Source of the DNA: JAJTCH01 sp040386195
GTDB lineage: Bacteria > Pseudomonadota > Alphaproteobacteria > Rickettsiales > UBA1997
NCBI GenBank assembly: GCA_040386195.1
Contig: JAZKFV010000022.1
Span: 6,425-70,424, forward strand
Length of the DNA: 64,000 bases
Direction of reading: 5' to 3'
Each line of letters starts with the position of its first letter. Positions within the stretch are counted from its first letter, which is position 1. A model generated the notes under the pieces. That model was not told the DNA's origin. It worked only from the letters and a program-made list of their open reading frames with translations, and searched no databases. Positions 9,010 through 19,400 of the stretch are shown piece after piece. Position numbers and translations under genes: made by a program.

Positions 9010-10623
9010 ATGACCAAAAAATTATCAGCCAAAAAAGAAAGAGTCTATCTATACGATTCAACCTTGCGTGATGGCGCTCAAACTAGCACGGTGAATTTTA
9101 ATGTGCGGGATAAAAGAGAGATTGCGTTGATGTTGGATGGTTTGGGGATCGATTATGTTGAAGGTGGCTGGCCGGGGGCTAATCCTACTGATGATGAGTT
9201 TTTTGCTAATTTGCCGAAATTGAAAAATTCGCGTTTTAGCGCTTTTGGAATGACGCGTCGCCCAACTTCTTCAGTACAAAATGATCCGGCTTTGAATGCT
9301 TTGATTAATAGCTCGGCTAAAGCGGTTTGTATTGTGGGTAAGGCTTGGGATTTTCATTTGACTAATGCGCTGAACATTTCGGAAACAGAAAATTTAAAGA
9401 TGATTGGTGAGTCAATTGCTTATATTGCGAAAAATAAGAAAGAGCCAATGTTTGACGCCGAACATTTTTTTGACGGCTATAAAACTAATCCAAAATTTGC
9501 CATGAAAGTGGTGCAAACCGCTTATGACAATGGCGCGCGCTGGGTTGTTTTGTGTGATACTAACGGCGGCACTTTGCCGAGTGAAATTTCTAAAATCGTT
9601 AAAGAAGTTACTAAAAAAATTCCTGGTGAAAACTTAGGGATTCATTGTCACAACGATACTGGCAACGCTGTTGCCAACTCAATTGCTGCGGTGGAAGCCG
9701 GAGTTCGCCAAGTGCAAGGAACTATCAACGGACTTGGCGAAAGATGCGGCAATGCCAATTTAACCAGCATCATTCCAATTTTAATGTTGAAGATGAATTT
9801 TGATGCTGGAATTGCTGAAACGCAGCTCAAAAATTTAACCAAAACTGCCCATTTTTTAGATGATTTACTTGCTAAACCGCGTGATCGTTTTGCACCGTTT
9901 GTTGGTGAATTTGCCTTTGCCCACAAAGGCGGCTTGCATGTTTCAGCAATTGCCAAAAATCCTAAATCTTACGAACATATTGAGCCAGAATTAGTGGGCA
10001 ATAAACGCAAAATTATGGTTTCCGACCAAGCTGGCCGCTCCAATATTATCGCCCGTTTGAAAGAAATTGGCTTGAATGAAGAAGGCGACGACATTAAGTA
10101 TAGCCAGATTTCCGATTTGGTAAATAAAGTTAAAGAGCTGGAAGCCAAAGGCTACGCCTATGACGGCGCTGATGCCAGCTTTGAACTTTTGGCGAAAAGA
10201 TTTTTATCAGTAGTGCCAAGTTATTTTGAATTAGTTTCGTTTCGAGTTATTGATGAACGCAAAAATAATTCCAAAAATGTGCCCACACTTTTGGCAGAAG
10301 CTACCATCAAAATAAAAATTGGCCGCAAAATTGTGATGTCAGTTGCGGAAGGAAACGGCCCAGTTAATGCTTTAGACAAAGCCTTACGCAAAGCCTTATC
10401 ACGCAAATATCCGCTTTTGAAAAATGTTTCTTTAAGTGATTACAAAGTACGAATTTTAACGCCGTCAGATGGAACTGAAGCAATCACCAGAGTGCAAATT
10501 GAATCGGTGGATGATCAAGGTCATAAATGGTCAACCATCGGCGTTTCCGCCAATATTGTCGACGCTTCTTACCGGGCGCTTTATGATTCGATTACTTTTA
10601 AATTGATGAAGGAAAAACTTTAA
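9010..10623 (+). CDS. cimA: (R)-citramalate synthase CimA
   Basis: At 537 residues it fits the citramalate synthase branch of the HMG-lyase/isopropylmalate synthase TIM-barrel family. DSTLRDGAQTS (16-26) carries the metal and catalytic Arg/Asp, GIHCHNDTGNAVANS supplies the HxH metal ligands, and NGLGERCGNANL follows. The C-terminal LeuA-type regulatory domain (about 400-537, with SDGTEAITRVQIE) is present, so isoleucine feedback is likely. The enzyme condenses pyruvate and acetyl-CoA to citramalate, giving a threonine-independent route to 2-oxobutyrate and isoleucine. The long GYAYDGADASFELL stretch distinguishes this group from LeuA. No leuCD or ilv genes are in the window. Confidence 0.9.
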   Translation: MTKKLSAKKERVYLYDSTLRDGAQTSTVNFNVRDKREIALMLDGLGIDYVEGGWPGANPTDDEFFANLPKLKNSRFSAFGMTRRPTSSVQNDPALNALINSSAKAVCIVGKAWDFHLTNALNISETENLKMIGESIAYIAKNKKEPMFDAEHFFDGYKTNPKFAMKVVQTAYDNGARWVVLCDTNGGTLPSEISKIVKEVTKKIPGENLGIHCHNDTGNAVANSIAAVEAGVRQVQGTINGLGERCGNANLTSIIPILMLKMNFDAGIAETQLKNLTKTAHFLDDLLAKPRDRFAPFVGEFAFAHKGGLHVSAIAKNPKSYEHIEPELVGNKRKIMVSDQAGRSNIIARLKEIGLNEEGDDIKYSQISDLVNKVKELEAKGYAYDGADASFELLAKRFLSVVPSYFELVSFRVIDERKNNSKNVPTLLAEATIKIKIGRKIVMSVAEGNGPVNALDKALRKALSRKYPLLKNVSLSDYKVRILTPSDGTEAITRVQIESVDDQGHKWSTIGVSANIVDASYRALYDSITFKLMKEKL

Positions 10624-10643
10624 TAAAACAAATATCAAACAAT

Positions 10644-12518
10644 ATGCAAGCAATGCCCAATCCTAAAAAAACTCCCAATACTAAAAAAAACTTCCTGATT
10701 TGGTTGGGGATTTTTTTGGTGGTGATGTTGATTTCTGGCGCTTTTGATGATGCCACCAATAATGCTAATAAAATTTCTTTCTCACAATTCATCGCCAAGG
10801 TTGATGGCGGCGAGGTGGCCAAGGTTGATATTAAAGGCAAAGATCTGTTTGGAACTTCTAAAAACGGAGAAAAATTTTATACTTTTTTGCCGGAATATCC
10901 GAGCTTGGTAGAAAAATTGCAGGAGAAAAATGTTGAAGTTAATGCTTCGCCATTAGTTTCAAAATCAGAAAAAATTATTGGTGGCATTTTGGGCTGGCTG
11001 CCGTTTTTGATTATGATTTTTCTATGGTTTGGCTTTATGAAAAATATGGGCGGCGCGGGTAATAAGGCGTTTAGTTTTGGTAAATCTAAAGCCAAATTAT
11101 TGCAGCAAGCTAACGGCAAAGTTACTTTTAACGATGTGGCCGGAATTGATGAGGCCAAAGGTGAATTAACCGAGATTGTTGATTTTCTGAAAGATCCACA
11201 AAAATATATCAAACTGGGCGCTCGAATTCCGCGCGGCTGCTTGTTGATTGGCTCGCCGGGAACTGGTAAAACTTTGCTGGCCAGAGCAATTGCTGGTGAA
11301 GCGGGCGTGCCATTTTTCTCAATTTCTGGTTCAGATTTTGTGGAAATGTTTGTCGGCGTTGGTGCTAGCCGGGTGCGCGATATGTTTGAACAAGGCAAAA
11401 AATCTGCGCCTTGTATAATTTTTATCGATGAGATTGATGCGGTGGGAAGACACAGAGGATCTGGCGTTGGCGGTGGCAATGATGAAAGAGAACAAACTTT
11501 AAATCAGCTTTTGGTGGAGATGGACGGCTTTGCTGATAATGAAGGCGTGATTATTATTGCCGCCACTAACCGCCCTGATGTTTTGGATAAAGCCTTGCTC
11601 AGACCGGGAAGATTTGATCGTCAAATTACAGTGCCCAGCCCTGATATTATTGGGCGTGAACAAATTTTAAATGTGCATATTAAAAAAGTGCAAATTGCTC
11701 CGGATGTGGATGTTAAAACTTTAGCCAAAGGAACGCCGGGATTTTCTGGTGCCGATTTGGCAAATTTAGTCAATGAATCTGCGCTTCTGGCAGCAAGATC
11801 GAATCAAATGTTGGTGACTATGCAAAATCTTGAAGATGCCAAAGATCGCATAATGATGGGCTCGGAGCGCAAATCAATGGTCATGCAGCTTGATGAAAAA
11901 ACTTTAACCGCATATCACGAAGGCGGCCACGCAATTGTTTCTATCAACTGTCCAAATTCTGATCCAATTCACAAAGCAACAATAATTCCAAGAGGTCGCG
12001 CTTTAGGTTTGGTGATGCGCTTGCCGGAAGTTGATCGCTTTTCAGTTTCGCGTGCCAAATTGCACGATGATCTAGCAGTTGCAATGGCGGGCAGGGCGGC
12101 GGAAGAATTGATTTTCGGTTATGATAAAGTTACCACCGGCGCCTCTTCAGATATTGAGCAAGCCACTCGAATGGCCAAAGCAATGGTTATAAAATGGGGT
12201 TTAAGCGATAAAGTTGGAACCATCGATTACGCTCCAGATAACACTGGCGGCTATCCGACACAAAAAGAAATTTCTGACGAAACTTCCAAATTAATTGATA
12301 GCGAAACCAAAAGAATAATTGATGAAGCTTTGCAACGCGCTACACAAATTTTGACTGACAAAAAAGCTGATTTAGAAAAACTGGCGCAAGGTTTATTGGA
12401 ATTTGAAACTTTAAGCGGCGAAGAAATCAAAGATTTATTAGCCGGAAAAGAAGTTAGAAGAGCGGCCGATGCTGGAAAAAGAACTTTAAAAAGTGTGATT
12501 CCAACTTCGGCTGAGTAA
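10644..12518 (+). CDS. ftsH: ATP-dependent zinc metalloprotease FtsH
   Basis: The 624-residue membrane-anchored AAA+ protease has transmembrane helices near 17-33 and 111-132 flanking a periplasmic FtsH extracellular domain. Walker A GSPGTGKT lies at 203-210, followed by Walker B IIFIDEIDAVG, the second region of homology ATNRPDVLDKALLRPGRFDRQ, and the M41 zinc site HEGGH (His 425 and 429). The usual motif is HEAGH. The Ala to Gly change leaves both His ligands and the Glu intact, so activity is expected. It degrades unassembled membrane proteins and short-lived regulators. ATG start 20 bp after cimA. tilS, the common alphaproteobacterial neighbour, is absent. Confidence 0.97.
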   Translation: MQAMPNPKKTPNTKKNFLIWLGIFLVVMLISGAFDDATNNANKISFSQFIAKVDGGEVAKVDIKGKDLFGTSKNGEKFYTFLPEYPSLVEKLQEKNVEVNASPLVSKSEKIIGGILGWLPFLIMIFLWFGFMKNMGGAGNKAFSFGKSKAKLLQQANGKVTFNDVAGIDEAKGELTEIVDFLKDPQKYIKLGARIPRGCLLIGSPGTGKTLLARAIAGEAGVPFFSISGSDFVEMFVGVGASRVRDMFEQGKKSAPCIIFIDEIDAVGRHRGSGVGGGNDEREQTLNQLLVEMDGFADNEGVIIIAATNRPDVLDKALLRPGRFDRQITVPSPDIIGREQILNVHIKKVQIAPDVDVKTLAKGTPGFSGADLANLVNESALLAARSNQMLVTMQNLEDAKDRIMMGSERKSMVMQLDEKTLTAYHEGGHAIVSINCPNSDPIHKATIIPRGRALGLVMRLPEVDRFSVSRAKLHDDLAVAMAGRAAEELIFGYDKVTTGASSDIEQATRMAKAMVIKWGLSDKVGTIDYAPDNTGGYPTQKEISDETSKLIDSETKRIIDEALQRATQILTDKKADLEKLAQGLLEFETLSGEEIKDLLAGKEVRRAADAGKRTLKSVIPTSAE

Positions 12519-12524
12519 GAAATA

Positions 12525-15500
12525 TCAAGTTCTTTCCCCTTTAGATCCTTTTCCCTCGTCATTTCCTTTAGACAATGCTTTAAGGCCTTTCCCTATTGCC
12601 AACATAATTCCTTTTGTTTTTCTAGGGGTGCTTGGAATTTCAGATCGAGGACTCTTTAAAGTTACAAGCTCAACTTCAATTATATTTTTACACCTATCGC
12701 TAATATTTGTGATTTCATCAACCACATTTTGAGCTGATAAAGCTAGAGATTGATTAGAAAAAATCATATTAACAAAACTAATATGTTTCTCTGGTCGAGC
12801 TAGATCAATTTTGTGTATGTTAGTTTGATATGATTTTCTGTCTTCGTTAAACAAAAGCTCATTTTCATTATACAAATTTAAAACCTGATTGATGGTTTTT
12901 TCGGCTACCAAAGCAAGATCTTCTTTTGCAAAACTCTCAAGATAAATTTCTGCAACTTTCTCAAACAAAATTTCACTCGGTTTTGAGGCTGATAAAATTA
13001 ATAAATTTTCTAGGCGATATTTATATCTTAATTTTAAGTCTTCGTCAGTGAACAAGTCCGCATAACCTTGCTTTATTGCTTTTAAAGCTTCCAATTCACG
13101 CTCTATAGTTGCATCGTCATTGATAACCGTAAATTGTGCTTCAAGATTTTCTAATGTGCTGAGTAATGAATTTTCTACTATTTGAATAATATTTTTATTC
13201 GCCTCTTCTTTGTGTTTGTGAACAAGGTTTTTTTCTGCATCTGTGCCGTCAAATTTTGATTCTAACAAATCAAAAAATCCTAACAAATATTTTGCGCCAA
13301 GCTTTGCGTAAGTTTCTTTGTGGCGCAATGTGTTGGAGATTGAAATTTTTGGTTGAATGTCACCACTTTCAATAACAATTTTTATTAACTCTGGCGAGAA
13401 TTTATATTTTAATAAAATGTCTATCAAGCAAGCGCTAGAGCCAAAGTCTTTGGCAAATTCAGATTTAATAACTTCTTTATTGTCACTCAATAATTTCTTA
13501 ATTGACTCAAGATCGGCATTTGCGCCTTTTTTTATTTCATCAATAAATTGTTTGAAGATTCCTTTGCCATTAATGTCAGTTTCGTTTTGATCTAATTGTG
13601 TGGATATTTCATCAATTCCCAAAAATGCTGTTAATGCCTTTATCTGTGTAGTAATAAATTCACGAGCCGCTTTTCTGTTGATCTGCGCTGTGGTTGCGTC
13701 CTCTTGTTTAAAATTGTCAAATTCTAATATTCTGGTAGCAAGAATTGGAGTTGAGTTTTGAATTGCTGTTTTTAATTTTAATTTATCCTCAGGCGTTAAT
13801 GATTCAGAATTTGTTCCAAGCCATCTTCTAATTGCCCGAATAAAAACAGGGCGATTATTTTCTATTGCATAGGAAAGTAATACAGCAAAAGAATCATCAA
13901 GAGGTAGAAATGCGGATTGATTATCTTGGAGAAGCTTTGATATGCGCGCGGAAAAAGTGTCAGACTTTTCTGATTCAACATCAATAAAGCTGTGAGCCTG
14001 AAGGCAAAATTGAGCAAGCTCTCCAATATGTTTTTTATTAGTTTGGTGTTGATCAATTATGGTTTGAATTTTTAAATCTTCAGGTTTTAGTTTGGCGAAT
14101 AATTTTTTTTGATCATCAAATTTTGCTTCGTAATCATCTTTATAAAATGCAATTGTCAACAAACTTTCCCTTTTTATCGGCAAAATATTATTACCAAGTA
14201 AAAGATTGATATAGATTGGAGGCGCGCAATGTTTTAGTAAAAATAAAATTAATTCATCGTGATATTCAGGAGATTTTTTTATTGCGGCAATATTATTGGT
14301 GATAAAATTAAAAAGTGCCCATAAGTTATTCTCATTAGAAAAATCAACGGTCTCTTTAATTTTTTGTATTAGAAGTTTTGGATTTCTTGCATATAACATC
14401 ATATCTAAAACCTCTGGATCAATACCAGATTTATCTTGGGCGAGGTGAATATGATTTGGAGTAATTTCTAAGCCATTATTTAATAAAGTGGCTAATATTT
14501 TTGGTGTGACTTGCTTTGGATAATTAATTAGTAAACATTTTAGGCAATCATTTTTAGCGTCAAAGCCATCAAGTTTTTGGAAAATTGGAGCGCTAAAGTT
14601 AAGCTTGTTTCCCCTTAAGAAACTATTTAAGGCAAGATGAGCATCTTTATCTAAGGTAGCCAGCCTAATGATTTCAAAGGCTTCATTGTTGTTCGGAGTT
14701 CTGGCTTTGGTTTTTGTTTGATCCAGCAAAACAACATATTGATTAAAAACGTAATTACATCTTTCAATTAACAGTGCAATATCTCGTTTTTTATCTAATG
14801 ACAAATCTTTATATTCCGACCAAATTTTTAAAATTGGTAATAATTGTGCTTGCAACTCTTCTTCGTCCTTAGTTCTAACTTCTTGACTAGCTAAGGTTTG
14901 TAATTTTTCAGTAATTATATTTAGGAGTTGGAAAAATTTTTGATCTTTATTTTTTTTATCATAATTAAAAACCCGAGCTTTTCTGAATAATCTAACCAGC
15001 TCGTAGTCAGAGGTTTTGATGGCTTGAACTAAATGATCAAAATATAGCTGATTTGAGATGTCGGGCGTTGATCCTAATATCTTTAATTTCTGATTGATCT
15101 GTTTAAATAAATCATCATTAACTAACGATTTTTCTAAGGCGGCAATTCTAGCTTTCAAGGCAGTTTGATCGTCCGGATCTTTATAAAGTTCAAGAGCTTT
15201 TTCTAATATAAGTATTTGATTATCGGCGCTTTGTTGATCTAGAGTCCATCTTGAGAAAAACGTTGCTATGTTTTGTGGTCTGAAGCCTTTTTCCATCAAT
15301 GCAATAAAAATATCGGCGCGTAATTTTTGTTCTTTAAAATATTGCAATAAATCTTCAACTTCATCACCGGTATAAGCTCTAATTTTTTTGCGCAATTCTT
15401 CTTGATTAAAGAATTTTATAGCTCCAGCCTCACTAAGTTCTGTGACAAATTCACTGGCATCTTTATAAGCGTCTTTTCCGCCAAATAATAATCTTTCTGA

Positions 15501-16229
15501 TTTTGGATCCAAAGATGATGAAAGCTCTGCTGGCAATAAAGCCTGGTTCTGAGCTGTAAATTTAAAACCGCAACCATATAAGAATAATAATTTGTCTTTA
15601 TTGAGCTTATGATTGTCACTTAGGATTTTAAGTAGAGATTGGGTTTCTGTATTATTTTCGGTCAAATTTAAATCAAGATTTCCGGAATGAAAGATGGGAG
15701 CCGGAAATAGTTGGTTGACATCTATTCCCAAAAAAGCTTCTCTCACCTGATTTAATGCCATTTCATCAACGGGAAGATTGCTTTCTAAAAGATAATACAT
15801 TGCCCTAGTGATGGCTTGGTTTTGATTGAACTTATAAATTTGGGCGGCATTATTTGCAATTCTCTCTAATGCTGCAAGATATTCGCCAATTTGTTCAAAA
15901 TCTTCTGGTGAGAAGGGTTGGTTTTGTTGCCAAATAGTCAGATGATGAGTGAGTCCGTCGCTAATTAATCTTGCAATTTCTGGAGTTGGTTTGAGTTTAT
16001 ATTCTTTTCCTGTCAAAAGTTTTCCTGCAAGATTTTTTGTTTTGGCAAAATCATATTTATTATTAATAAATTTTCCGATTGCCTGAATCACTTGTGGATT
16101 TTTTTGTAATTCATCACTTATTCCGGCCCCAAATAAATCATTTAATGCATCTTGATTTTGTTCGTTGTTCAACAAATCCAAAACTGCTTCAACAGTTTCT
16201 AGTTTTAAAGATCTCTTTCTGCTTCTCAT
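12525..16229 (-). CDS. Giant helical hypothetical protein (1234 residues), effector-like
   Basis: No domain is recognised. The sequence is rich in Leu, Lys, Glu, Asn and Gln and reads as continuous amphipathic helices. Patches such as LLNNGLEITPNHIHLAQD, ALMEKGFRPQNIATFF and LLINYPKQVTPKILATLL resemble degenerate helix-turn-helix solenoid or ankyrin-like repeats. No signal peptide or membrane helix is seen. The last 40 or so residues are hydrophilic and basic with Ser/Pro/Gly, including STPRKTKG and KGNDEGKGSKGERT, the kind of tail seen in many type IV secretion substrates. It is transcribed away from the ankyrin/kinase-like gene across a 201-bp gap. ATG start at 16229. A secreted effector role is an inference. 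The open frame and length are the solid facts. Confidence 0.7.
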   Translation of the reverse strand: MRSRKRSLKLETVEAVLDLLNNEQNQDALNDLFGAGISDELQKNPQVIQAIGKFINNKYDFAKTKNLAGKLLTGKEYKLKPTPEIARLISDGLTHHLTIWQQNQPFSPEDFEQIGEYLAALERIANNAAQIYKFNQNQAITRAMYYLLESNLPVDEMALNQVREAFLGIDVNQLFPAPIFHSGNLDLNLTENNTETQSLLKILSDNHKLNKDKLLFLYGCGFKFTAQNQALLPAELSSSLDPKSERLLFGGKDAYKDASEFVTELSEAGAIKFFNQEELRKKIRAYTGDEVEDLLQYFKEQKLRADIFIALMEKGFRPQNIATFFSRWTLDQQSADNQILILEKALELYKDPDDQTALKARIAALEKSLVNDDLFKQINQKLKILGSTPDISNQLYFDHLVQAIKTSDYELVRLFRKARVFNYDKKNKDQKFFQLLNIITEKLQTLASQEVRTKDEEELQAQLLPILKIWSEYKDLSLDKKRDIALLIERCNYVFNQYVVLLDQTKTKARTPNNNEAFEIIRLATLDKDAHLALNSFLRGNKLNFSAPIFQKLDGFDAKNDCLKCLLINYPKQVTPKILATLLNNGLEITPNHIHLAQDKSGIDPEVLDMMLYARNPKLLIQKIKETVDFSNENNLWALFNFITNNIAAIKKSPEYHDELILFLLKHCAPPIYINLLLGNNILPIKRESLLTIAFYKDDYEAKFDDQKKLFAKLKPEDLKIQTIIDQHQTNKKHIGELAQFCLQAHSFIDVESEKSDTFSARISKLLQDNQSAFLPLDDSFAVLLSYAIENNRPVFIRAIRRWLGTNSESLTPEDKLKLKTAIQNSTPILATRILEFDNFKQEDATTAQINRKAAREFITTQIKALTAFLGIDEISTQLDQNETDINGKGIFKQFIDEIKKGANADLESIKKLLSDNKEVIKSEFAKDFGSSACLIDILLKYKFSPELIKIVIESGDIQPKISISNTLRHKETYAKLGAKYLLGFFDLLESKFDGTDAEKNLVHKHKEEANKNIIQIVENSLLSTLENLEAQFTVINDDATIERELEALKAIKQGYADLFTDEDLKLRYKYRLENLLILSASKPSEILFEKVAEIYLESFAKEDLALVAEKTINQVLNLYNENELLFNEDRKSYQTNIHKIDLARPEKHISFVNMIFSNQSLALSAQNVVDEITNISDRCKNIIEVELVTLKSPRSEIPSTPRKTKGIMLAIGKGLKALSKGNDEGKGSKGERT

Positions 16230-16346
16230 TGAATATGTAATTTATTGATATGTGATTAATGGGATTTGAAGATATTGTTTTTAATTGCGTTAAGTCAACA
16301 AAAAATTGAGCCTGAGTCAAAATGAACTATGATTCAAAGACTCATC

Positions 16347-16372
16347 TTGACAGAGCATATTGAAATATGTTC
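16347..16372. promoter_or_regulatory. Possible shared control region between the two giant divergent genes
   Basis: In the 16230-16430 gap a TTGACA (16347-16352) abuts a dyad GAGCATATT-GA-AATATGTTC (16353-16372, one mismatch). No convincing -10 is found at the expected distance for the plus-strand gene. The dyad may be an operator, and its centrality suggests joint control. Confidence 0.3.
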
Positions 16373-16430
16373 AACTGTTAGACCTATAGCTTCTTGTCGT
16401 AATCAGCTAGTAATGTTAAAGATTTAAATA

Positions 16431-19400
16431 ATGTCCAAAAGTTCTTCCTTAGACTTACTTGATGCCGTTAGACGTAATGATTTAAAAGCGGTAGAGAAAT
16501 TATTTCTGAATATTGGGGTCAATACTCGGCAAGATGATGTTGAGAAAAACAACGCCCTTCATATTGCTGCTCAGTTTGGAGATGCTGCAATGGTGCGTTT
16601 TTTAATTGCTCAAGGCGTAGATGCAGATAAATTAAATCAAAATCAAAACCGACCAATTGATTTAGCTCGACGTTTTAAAAATCGCGATGCTATTGACGCG
16701 TTGCTATATCCGCAAAATGCCACTCTGACTGATAAAATTCAAATTGCACTGGCACAAACCCTTTATGTTGATGATAAAGGTAAAGTTGCGACGAGTTCTC
16801 AAATTAAAAATTTGCAATTCATTGATCAGATTATGTTGGCTTTGGCGGATGGAAATTTGGATAGTAATTCAAAACTTGCCGACAAAATTCAAGAAATTTT
16901 ATTTGAACAAAATACTTCTGCAGATCCAAAATTATCTGAATTAAAAACTGAGATTTGGCATTTAATTTTAACGGCAGAAGCCAAATTTAATGAGCCAAGA
17001 TTTAGCGATGAATCCTATTTGGGGCAAAAAATTAAAACCCAAAATGGTATTAATCAAGTAGAGCCGGGTGACCATTTTATTAAAATTGCTAATAAAAAAA
17101 GTGGGGCTGCAAAAGGGGCCATTGTTATCAAAAGAATTTTAAGACCTTCAAACTTATTGGTTGAAAGCAAAAGCAAAAAATATTTACATCCATGGGTAGT
17201 AAAAAGTATTGATAAAGATTCTATTGGTGAAGATTTGGTTAATAGCTATGTTAATTATTTTGGTCTGCAACCAAAATTTAGAAAACTTACTTTACAAGCT
17301 AGCGGGGGATTGGAAAAACAAAAACAATACATTGCAGTCAAATATAACTTAGACACACATCATCCTGAAAGATTAGCAGCTTCTCCAATCTCCACTAAAA
17401 GTGACAAAGGCAAATTTGCTTCGAGGGTCTTTGGCGCTAAAACACAAAATATTCAAGTCAAATCAAACCCGACCAATAAATTAATCGAACAAATATTTCT
17501 TGCCATTATTCTTGGGCACGGCGATCTGAACAATGGTAATGTTTTGGTGGATAATCTGACAAAAGAAATATTATTTATTGATTGGGATGTGATGTCTGTT
17601 CGCGCTAATTTAATTCACCCAGTTTTGCAGCGATATTTTGTTTGGTTGGTGGAGGCGATAAATAAAGGTGATTTTAAAGAAGTTAGAGAAATTTTGAGTT
17701 TTAGAAAATTAAAAAATATTCATACTTTAATCGGTGGAGCCTATGGTTTTTCTCACGAGGTTGAAACAATAAAAGCAATCAAGAAACTTGATAAAAGAAC
17801 TGTAGAACTTTTAGAGTTAGATCAAGCTGATTTGGCAAAAAGTAAAAATAAACTGCGCGAGATACGTCAAGATATGAGTGCTATTAGCGTTTTGGGTGGA
17901 AGCGATGATGATATGACGGTTATTGAGTTATTGGAAAAATCATTATCAGAAATATCCGATTCAGAAATTCTTGCCTCCATTCAAAGTATAACTAACAAAA
18001 ACACTGACGGACTAAAAGCGATAACTCATGATTTTATTGAGCTTGAGGCTGGTGCAGATCAAGATTCAAAAGTGGCGGCTGAGCGCAAGTATAAAACATA
18101 TGAAAATGCTGTTTTAACTTCTTTAGCGCAAGCTAAAAAAGCGGTAGATGGGCAGGTGGCAAAATTAAAAAATCCACTTCCGCCAAAATCTACAAATGAA
18201 AAGCCAGTGGTTTATCTGGATTTTAATCCAACAGGGAAAACATTGGTGACGCATCCAATTGAACCGGATCATATTATTAAATATTGGGCAGGCTTATATC
18301 ATTTTGTTGATAATGTTGATTGGCACGACAAAACTGTTCAATATAAAGGCATCGTTCCCAAAGAATTTTTAATCAAGCCGCAAGAGATTTATAAAATGAC
18401 TTTTGCATCGGCGATTAAAAAAATTAAAAATCAGCAAATTAATGATGAAGCTTGGCAAATGTTATCGATCGCGTTTCCATTAATTGGGTCTTATGGTTTG
18501 GAATTGGATGGAGGTTTGTTTCAACCGCGCATTGCTGATGAAGCTAGGTTTAAAGAAGAATGGTGGAAATATTCTGAACAATTCCAAGATCAAGTTTGTG
18601 AAAATATTATTTTGGCGATCTCTGCTTTAAAAAAATTTGCAACAACGCAGCCAAATGTTTCAAACTGTAATAAGTTATTGTTATTTGTTAAAAGAGCGGA
18701 AAAATCTTTGGATCTTTTTGGCGATGAGCGAGAAGATTTTGTGGCTGAGCAAAAAGAAGAATTGAATTTTATTAAGGCAAAATTACAGGAAGCTAAACGG
18801 GAAATGGCTCCAGAAAAATCATTAGCGCAACGCAAACCAACAACCAGCACCAAATCACCAAATGCGCAGCCTTTGTTGAAAATGCAGATGGTGGTTGTTG
18901 AAAAAAATGGCAAATATCATCATCATTTTGAATTTGAAAATGAAAAAAATAATTTTTGTTTTGTTGCCAATCAAGAAATAACCAATAAAAACCTGGCTTA
19001 TCGCCAAGCTCAAAAAGCAATTGAGCTGGTAGTTAGTGAGCTTATTGATAGACAATCGGTAAGATTTGAAAGGGCGTGTGAAGAAATTTTGGATTATCAA
19101 GGTAATAATAAATCGCTGCTTAATCTTAAAAAAATTATTCAAGAAGAATCACCAAATAATGAACATCAAAAAGCGATATTAGCTTTTATAATCAAAGCAG
19201 CAAAAGCTTCACAAAATGGTTTTAGTAAAAGTGAAATTGTTGCTGAATTGCCGCCACAGCTGGCGATAGATCTTAAACATATATCGGCAAAAATGCAGGA
19301 ATATAACAAAGATCAAGGTTTGTTTGATAATAAAAAATCTGTTGGAATGAGATCTTGCTCTATGAAAGTGGATTATCTGGAAAGTGATAATTCTATCAAA

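Noticed and set aside
10877..11479. 200-residue ORF antisense to ftsH
   Set aside because: It is a shadow of the conserved AAA domain, with no family features of its own.
11916..11930. FtsH zinc motif HEGGH instead of HEAGH as a sign of inactivation
   Set aside because: Both His ligands and the catalytic Glu are present, and the Gly replaces a non-catalytic Ala.
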